From the NCBI GenBank assembly GCA_003245835.1, contig QKCC01000235.1, forward strand, positions 1-36,929: a stretch of 36,929 bases of DNA, read 5' to 3'. Shown here piece after piece: positions 32,500 to 36,929 of this stretch. The translations under genes were made by a program, and so were the position numbers. The notes under the pieces were generated by a model. It saw only the letters and a program-made list of their open reading frames with translations, did no database searches and was not told the DNA's origin. Origin of the DNA: Spirochaetales bacterium. GTDB lineage: Bacteria > Spirochaetota > Spirochaetia > UBA9216. Numbering within the stretch: position 1 is the first letter of the stretch; each line of letters begins with the position of its first letter.

Positions 32500-34060
32500 T
32501 ACCTGAGATTTTGCCTCCTATTGTACATTCAAACCATGAAAGCCGCTCACTTGCACTACCATTGTCATCAGTGTAGCTGAACAGGACAGCCGGCTTCGCG
32601 TATAAATCGATTAAATCGAACAGGTTATAATTAATATTTGCTCCGAATTCGAATCTGTTTGTTCGCGGCGCATCGGCCATTACTTCATCATTTCTTGCGT
32701 AGGGAGTCGTAACAAGATCTGCCAGTGTGTTTTTATTCAGATAATTAAAAAACAGTCCGCCGGACAATCCGAATTCCGTCGAGATTTCTGAATCGAGTTC
32801 AGCCCAGATCGCCCCGGGACCATAGGGTGAACTGAACGGTATCAGAATATTTCCGTCATCAAGATAAACCCTGTAGATTGCCTCTTCAAGCGGGTCCGAT
32901 TCATCAATACTTCCCCATAAGTAATGAGTGCTTCCTATTTCCAGTTTGACACTATACGGATGACCAGCAATATCGCCGGCATGGTAAATACCGAAAATAT
33001 GTGCGTCTATCGTCGGTATGTCAGAGTCAGAAATTCCGAATACATCAGATGCATTTATATCATCGATTCCCAGCTGATAATACAGCTCAAGCCCGGGAAT
33101 TACAGCCCAGGTAAAATCGGTGAAAATGGAAATATTAATATTGCTTAGCCAGGTATTATGCAGCACAGAGATGGGTGTAATATCGCCGATATAAAGCTGA
33201 TTATTTACGCGAGATAAAAATGACTGCTCGGCAAGCGACATTGTGAAGGTGTCGAATGAATACACCAGGCGGTGCATGGTTGTCCAGATAGAATTTTCCC
33301 CCCAGATAAACCTTGTACCTGACAGATCAATATCTTCTGCAGCACGCCTGTTTTCCAGGCTTGCCAGATAATACTCGAGTCTGAAACCGGCGATATTCAT
33401 TTCAAGCTTGACCTGATCTAAAAACGGCAGATTTTTATTCGCCATCAGCGAATTGAAATTGGGATCACCATAATGCGACGGAATTCTGCCGATAATCATT
33501 TCAAGAAAATCATTCGAATAAAAAGCATACCCTTTCGATACAATCTGGTTTTCAAGTGCCACCGGGTTGCCGGGCTTGCTTATAAAAAAGTTATTTTCCG
33601 GATACGCCGAATATTCCCTTTTAAGAATCAGTTCGAGGCAGACACCGCCGTATTCATAATTGACGAAAGAGCCGCCAAATACTGATAGCGGAAGCTCCGA
33701 AAGATAGTCTTGGGCAACATTTTCCGAATGATCTTCAGTTCTGAGGTACTGCTCATATCCGGCGGACCAGTCTATTTCCCCGGTTTCTGATCCGCCCTGT
33801 ATGCTCAACTTGTTGATGAACTCATCTAGTTGTACCTGGAGCGCGGAAGACAAATTTTTATTCCGGCTCAGGTCTTCCGCCCATTTAATGAGCGTATTTC
33901 TGTTTACAGGATAACTGTTTTCAGGCAGCGTCAATCCGGCTTTTGTGTAATATATGTCTATCAGCCTGACCTCTTTGTTGTCAGGCATGAAAAATGCCTC
34001 TGCATAAAGTCCGCCTGACAAAACCCCAAGGAACAGCAGAATGCCAAAAACTCTTCTCAA
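32471..34060 (-). CDS. Wzi-like outer-membrane beta-barrel (capsule/exopolysaccharide assembly)
   Basis: A 529-residue outer-membrane protein. A signal peptide (1-20, ending LYA) is followed by a short helical region (about 30-95) and then many alternating amphipathic strands with aromatic girdles. The segment YAFYSNDFLEMIIGRIPSHYGD and the later FRLEYYLASLENRR resemble the Wzi capsule-attachment family, and the neighbouring ugd and flippase genes agree. The start is TTG at 34060: AGGGGA lies 8 bases upstream and the signal peptide begins exactly there, with no ATG available. The gene is 20 bases downstream of the other barrel gene and overlaps the START-like gene by 29 bases. Family assignment is by pattern. 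Confidence 0.75.
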   Translation of the reverse strand: MRRVFGILLFLGVLSGGLYAEAFFMPDNKEVRLIDIYYTKAGLTLPENSYPVNRNTLIKWAEDLSRNKNLSSALQVQLDEFINKLSIQGGSETGEIDWSAGYEQYLRTEDHSENVAQDYLSELPLSVFGGSFVNYEYGGVCLELILKREYSAYPENNFFISKPGNPVALENQIVSKGYAFYSNDFLEMIIGRIPSHYGDPNFNSLMANKNLPFLDQVKLEMNIAGFRLEYYLASLENRRAAEDIDLSGTRFIWGENSIWTTMHRLVYSFDTFTMSLAEQSFLSRVNNQLYIGDITPISVLHNTWLSNINISIFTDFTWAVIPGLELYYQLGIDDINASDVFGISDSDIPTIDAHIFGIYHAGDIAGHPYSVKLEIGSTHYLWGSIDESDPLEEAIYRVYLDDGNILIPFSSPYGPGAIWAELDSEISTEFGLSGGLFFNYLNKNTLADLVTTPYARNDEVMADAPRTNRFEFGANINYNLFDLIDLYAKPAVLFSYTDDNGSASERLSWFECTIGGKISGNEVFSGFGD

Positions 34061-34080
34061 TTCGAATATCCCCTATCCTG

Positions 34081-35472
34081 TTAAAACTTTATGGAATAAC
34101 CGAGACTAAAAGAAAAATCAACAATAAACCTGTCATTGCCTTCGATAGGCACGAAAATCGGGGCTTCTCCAGAGACAACTTCAGTTAATTCGAGTTCATT
34201 AAAAACGTATCCGAAAACCATTCCAGCCGAAAACTTAAAGCCTTTATATTCAGCTGATGTACCGAATTTTGATCTTATTGTATGCTCAAGAACATCATCA
34301 TCAAGAAATTTCGTTCCTTCATTTGTATGCCAGTCAAGTTCATGCCATGGATTGGACGGAGATTTACTGCCTGAAATTACATATTCCAGTCCGGCATTAA
34401 TATTCAAAGGAATTTGCCCGATCACCTCGAAGCTGTTCTTATAACCAACCTGAACCGCAAGGTTGTTTTCACCGTATTTATAACCTAAATAATTATCTTC
34501 ATAACCAATGACTATATCTTCACCATCATTTGTAAATAAACTTGCAGGGTAATACGTGTACTCGTAGGGATAATCACTATATGATTCTCTTGCATATGTA
34601 GCTTCATACGTATATTTAAATGCGAGTGCGGTGTCAAAGCTGAACCGCCCCCATTCCGTATCAAGTCTGCCGCCGAGCGCATAAGCCATTTTATTCGGAT
34701 TATGCGGAGTATCGGGCAGCAGCCAGTAAAGATTAAAATCATCCATAAGATATTGCGCGTAAAGATACATATCTGAATCGGTATACTCAAGAAAAGCACC
34801 GATAAGGTTATTCTCATTGGATTCAGTTTGCCATGGTCTGCCTGGATATATTTTATTATACTGAATAAAATACTGTGGTATGGGATTAACAAAATATTCA
34901 AGATCAAAGGAGCGATCCAAGTAGACAGCGGCGTCCTGAAACCCAAGTCGGAAATCACCAAGTTTCAGAGCATAAGTTTTAAAATTAGCCCCCCTATCGA
35001 CGTAGCCTTGTGCTGATCTTTCATTAAGTCTAATCCAGCGTGTTTCATAAAATATAAATTCACCATCATAATTAAATTCAGCAATAAAAGCCGGGTTTTG
35101 GTTACTAGAAATAAATAACGAATAATCAGAATCGATAACATCTGTTTGTTCGATTTGTCCAATAGTTATATTAAAATCATCATAGTCTAATTTTAAATAT
35201 CCGTTATTCATTATCGTGTAGTAGCCTAGTAATGTACCATCAGGCAGATTCGCCCCATCAGGTTTATACTTTTGATCATTTATAAGTGATAAATCGGCGA
35301 CAGCCGTTAAAAAAGGCATTCGAAATATAAAATACGGATTAATTTCATTATAGTAGGTTATCTCGTCGGTAAAATGGTTATCTAAATCTAAACCTATTTC
35401 AAGAGATTCATCACTTGAAACATTTAAAATAACCACGAAAAGCAAGAGAATTAAGAAAAATGATTTCCTCAT
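34081..35472 (-). CDS. Outer-membrane beta-barrel protein, possibly Wzi-related
   Basis: A 463-residue protein from the ATG at 35472 (MRKSFFLILLL). The signal peptide is about 1-20. The rest is strand-rich with many Tyr/Asn/Asp turns, and the C-terminus FSFSLGYSIKF ends in Phe, the signature recognised by the BAM machinery. The strands GYYTIMNNGYLKLDYDDFNI and FRLGFQDAAVYLDRS, with a following FVNPIPQYFIQYN segment, recall Wzi-type or porin-like barrels. A longer in-frame ORF reaches 35535, but the added residues are not a signal sequence and overlap the ugd end. AAGGAGG six bases before the ATG settles the start. It sits 25 bases after ugd in the same operon. It could be a polysaccharide export or surface-attachment partner of the adjacent barrel. 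Confidence 0.75.
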   Translation of the reverse strand: MRKSFFLILLLFVVILNVSSDESLEIGLDLDNHFTDEITYYNEINPYFIFRMPFLTAVADLSLINDQKYKPDGANLPDGTLLGYYTIMNNGYLKLDYDDFNITIGQIEQTDVIDSDYSLFISSNQNPAFIAEFNYDGEFIFYETRWIRLNERSAQGYVDRGANFKTYALKLGDFRLGFQDAAVYLDRSFDLEYFVNPIPQYFIQYNKIYPGRPWQTESNENNLIGAFLEYTDSDMYLYAQYLMDDFNLYWLLPDTPHNPNKMAYALGGRLDTEWGRFSFDTALAFKYTYEATYARESYSDYPYEYTYYPASLFTNDGEDIVIGYEDNYLGYKYGENNLAVQVGYKNSFEVIGQIPLNINAGLEYVISGSKSPSNPWHELDWHTNEGTKFLDDDVLEHTIRSKFGTSAEYKGFKFSAGMVFGYVFNELELTEVVSGEAPIFVPIEGNDRFIVDFSFSLGYSIKF

Positions 35473-35478
35473 TAACAA

Positions 35479-35485
35479 CCTCCTT
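35479..35485 (-). promoter_or_regulatory. Ribosome binding site that fixes the start of the outer-membrane protein at 35472
   Basis: AAGGAGG on the minus strand, six bases before ATG 35472. It sits in the 25-base gap after the ugd stop and rules out the longer frame beginning at 35535. Confidence 0.85.
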
Positions 35486-35497
35486 TTTATATTAAGT

Positions 35498-36802
35498 TTA
35501 TTTTCGTCCAACACCTTCATAAATGAAACCAGCATCTTTTACTACATCAGGGTCTAATAGGTTTCTCGTATCAAGAAGAATATTCCCATTCATATTTGAT
35601 TTGATTTTTTCTAAATCAAGCCCGCGATATTCATTCCATTCGGTTAAAATCATAATGGCATCAGCATTCTTAACTGCATCATAAGCAGTATGACAGTACA
35701 TAATATCAGGAAAAAGCTTTGAGAAATTATCCATAGCTTTCGGATCGTGGGCCTGAACAGTACCGCCGTCTTTAATAATTTCATTTACAATTGTTATGGC
35801 AGAACTTTCGCGTATATCATCAGTCTGCTGTTTAAAGGCAAGACCAAGTATGGCAATAGTCTTTCCTTCTAGGGTTCCGGCAAGCTTCTTTATTTTATCA
35901 ACCATGCGCTTCTTCTGAATCTCATTCGTTGCAATTACAGATTCTATTAGATTCATTTTCACACCGAATTTCCTTCCAAAACTTGCAATGGCTTTAGTAT
36001 CTTTTGGAAAGCAGCTTCCGCCGTATCCTGGCCCCGGATGCAAAAATTTCGGGCTTATTCTTCCATCCATTCCCATAGACTTTGCAACCAGATGAATATC
36101 TGCCCCTACTGCTTCAGACAAATTTGCAATCTCATTTATAAATGTAATTTTTGTCGCAAGAAATGCATTGGAAGCGTATTTTATCAGTTCTGCGGTCTCT
36201 AAACTGCACCAGACGAAAGGGACGGATGTAACATTAAGGGTACGGTACACATTAAACATAATTTCTTTCGCTTTTTCAGACTCACATCCGAGTACCGTTC
36301 TGTCAGGATGGAAAAAATCCTGGGTTGCCCTTCCCTCACGTAAAAATTCCGGGTTCGATACTACATCGAAATTATTTCCTCCTGTTTCCTTTTCTAGCAA
36401 CTCTTTTATCCATCGGTTTGTTCCAACTGGGACAGTTGACTTTGTCACGATCACCTTATAGTCAATCAGATTTTTGGCAATTGTATTTACCACCGCTTGT
36501 ACATAACTTAGATCGGCTTCTTCGTTTTCTTTTTCCGGTGTACCAACGGCAATAAATATAACTTGTGAATCCTGGACCGCCTGATCAATAGCTGTCGTGA
36601 ATGATAGTCGACCTGATTCAAGATTCCTATTTAAATAATCTTCGACCCCTGGTTCATATATTGGAGATTTTCCCTGTTTGAGCATATTAATTTTCTTTTC
36701 ATCGAGGTCAACTCCTACCACGATATTCCCAAAATCAGAGAGTCCTACTGCTGCTATCAAACCGACATAACCTGTTCCAATAACGCAAATTTTTGCTGCC
36801 AT
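35498..36802 (-). CDS. ugd: UDP-glucose 6-dehydrogenase
   Basis: A 434-residue cytosolic enzyme oxidising UDP-glucose twice with NAD+ to UDP-glucuronate, a precursor for acidic polysaccharides. The NAD-binding GTGYVGLIAAVGLSDFG (9-25) is followed by VGTP (86-89), TKSTVPVGT (120-128) and NPEFLREGRA (150-159). The catalytic Cys264 sits in GPGYGGSCFPKDTK, and Lys208 in ELIKYASNAF is also conserved. The C-terminal UDP-binding domain has LGLAFKQQTDDIRES. Related UDP-ManNAc or GDP-mannose dehydrogenases share the fold, but the motif set favours UDP-glucose. It is the first gene of a five-gene operon (ugd, two barrels, START-like, HD). The 127 bases upstream are AT-rich with no promoter I can fix confidently. 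Confidence 0.94.
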   Translation of the reverse strand: MAAKICVIGTGYVGLIAAVGLSDFGNIVVGVDLDEKKINMLKQGKSPIYEPGVEDYLNRNLESGRLSFTTAIDQAVQDSQVIFIAVGTPEKENEEADLSYVQAVVNTIAKNLIDYKVIVTKSTVPVGTNRWIKELLEKETGGNNFDVVSNPEFLREGRATQDFFHPDRTVLGCESEKAKEIMFNVYRTLNVTSVPFVWCSLETAELIKYASNAFLATKITFINEIANLSEAVGADIHLVAKSMGMDGRISPKFLHPGPGYGGSCFPKDTKAIASFGRKFGVKMNLIESVIATNEIQKKRMVDKIKKLAGTLEGKTIAILGLAFKQQTDDIRESSAITIVNEIIKDGGTVQAHDPKAMDNFSKLFPDIMYCHTAYDAVKNADAIMILTEWNEYRGLDLEKIKSNMNGNILLDTRNLLDPDVVKDAGFIYEGVGRK

Positions 36803-36929
36803 AATTATTATCTACCTATTTGTGTGTTAAAAGTCATTGCTTATATTTTTTTTATCCCTAAAATTTAATTTTTTAATATTTCAGGATACTATATATTTTA
36901 TTAAAAAATAAAAAGTTCTGCACAAGTTT

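Overview
The window looks like chromosomal DNA of a free-living or host-associated spirochaete. This is an inference from several signs together: an outer-membrane/Sec-lipoprotein gene content, a MurA whose catalytic Cys is replaced by Asp (known in Borrelia), a probable pyrophosphate-type PEP carboxykinase, and a roughly 4,000-residue secreted protein of a kind seen in spirochaetes. I saw no tRNA, rRNA, insertion sequence or CRISPR array. No gap longer than 300 bases lacks a gene.

Left part (1-5.5 kb): the 3' part of a 7TM-PAS-GGDEF diguanylate cyclase gene that continues off the left edge, a 1,159-residue probable PPi-dependent PEP carboxykinase with a clear terminator, and a small two-CxxC protein on the minus strand.

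Giant-protein operon (5.6-19.0 kb, minus strand): a good sigma-70-like promoter drives a 3,976-codon gene. Its product has a Sec signal, thousands of mostly helical residues, one hydrophobic segment, a Gly/Ala-rich region and a C-terminal domain with a papain/C39-like Cys...His...Asp arrangement. The stop codon overlaps the start of an FGE-fold exported protein by 4 bases, and a lipoprotein gene follows. GC content drops sharply inside the last ~130 codons of the giant gene and stays low through the two downstream genes. This is the pattern expected of an exchangeable effector tip with linked partner genes, and it is the best candidate here for an undescribed system.

Middle (19.1-28.3 kb): an ECF sigma factor, a zinc anti-sigma factor and a YbjQ-family protein form a tightly overlapping operon. 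Divergent from it is a three-gene operon (membrane protein, TPR membrane protein, membrane-anchored J-domain protein), each pair overlapping by ATGA. Then come murA (TTG start) with an upstream Asp-rich lipoprotein gene, divergent thrC (GTG start), and a possible 47-codon ORF. Two genes have -10 elements so close to their start codons that leaderless mRNAs are likely.

Right part (28.4-36.9 kb): a cell-surface polysaccharide region. An AT-rich wzx-like flippase and a GT2 glycosyltransferase on the plus strand converge on a minus-strand operon: UDP-glucose 6-dehydrogenase, two outer-membrane barrel proteins (one Wzi-like), an exported START-like protein and an HD-domain protein derived from CCA-adding enzymes. 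The locus probably continues beyond the right edge.
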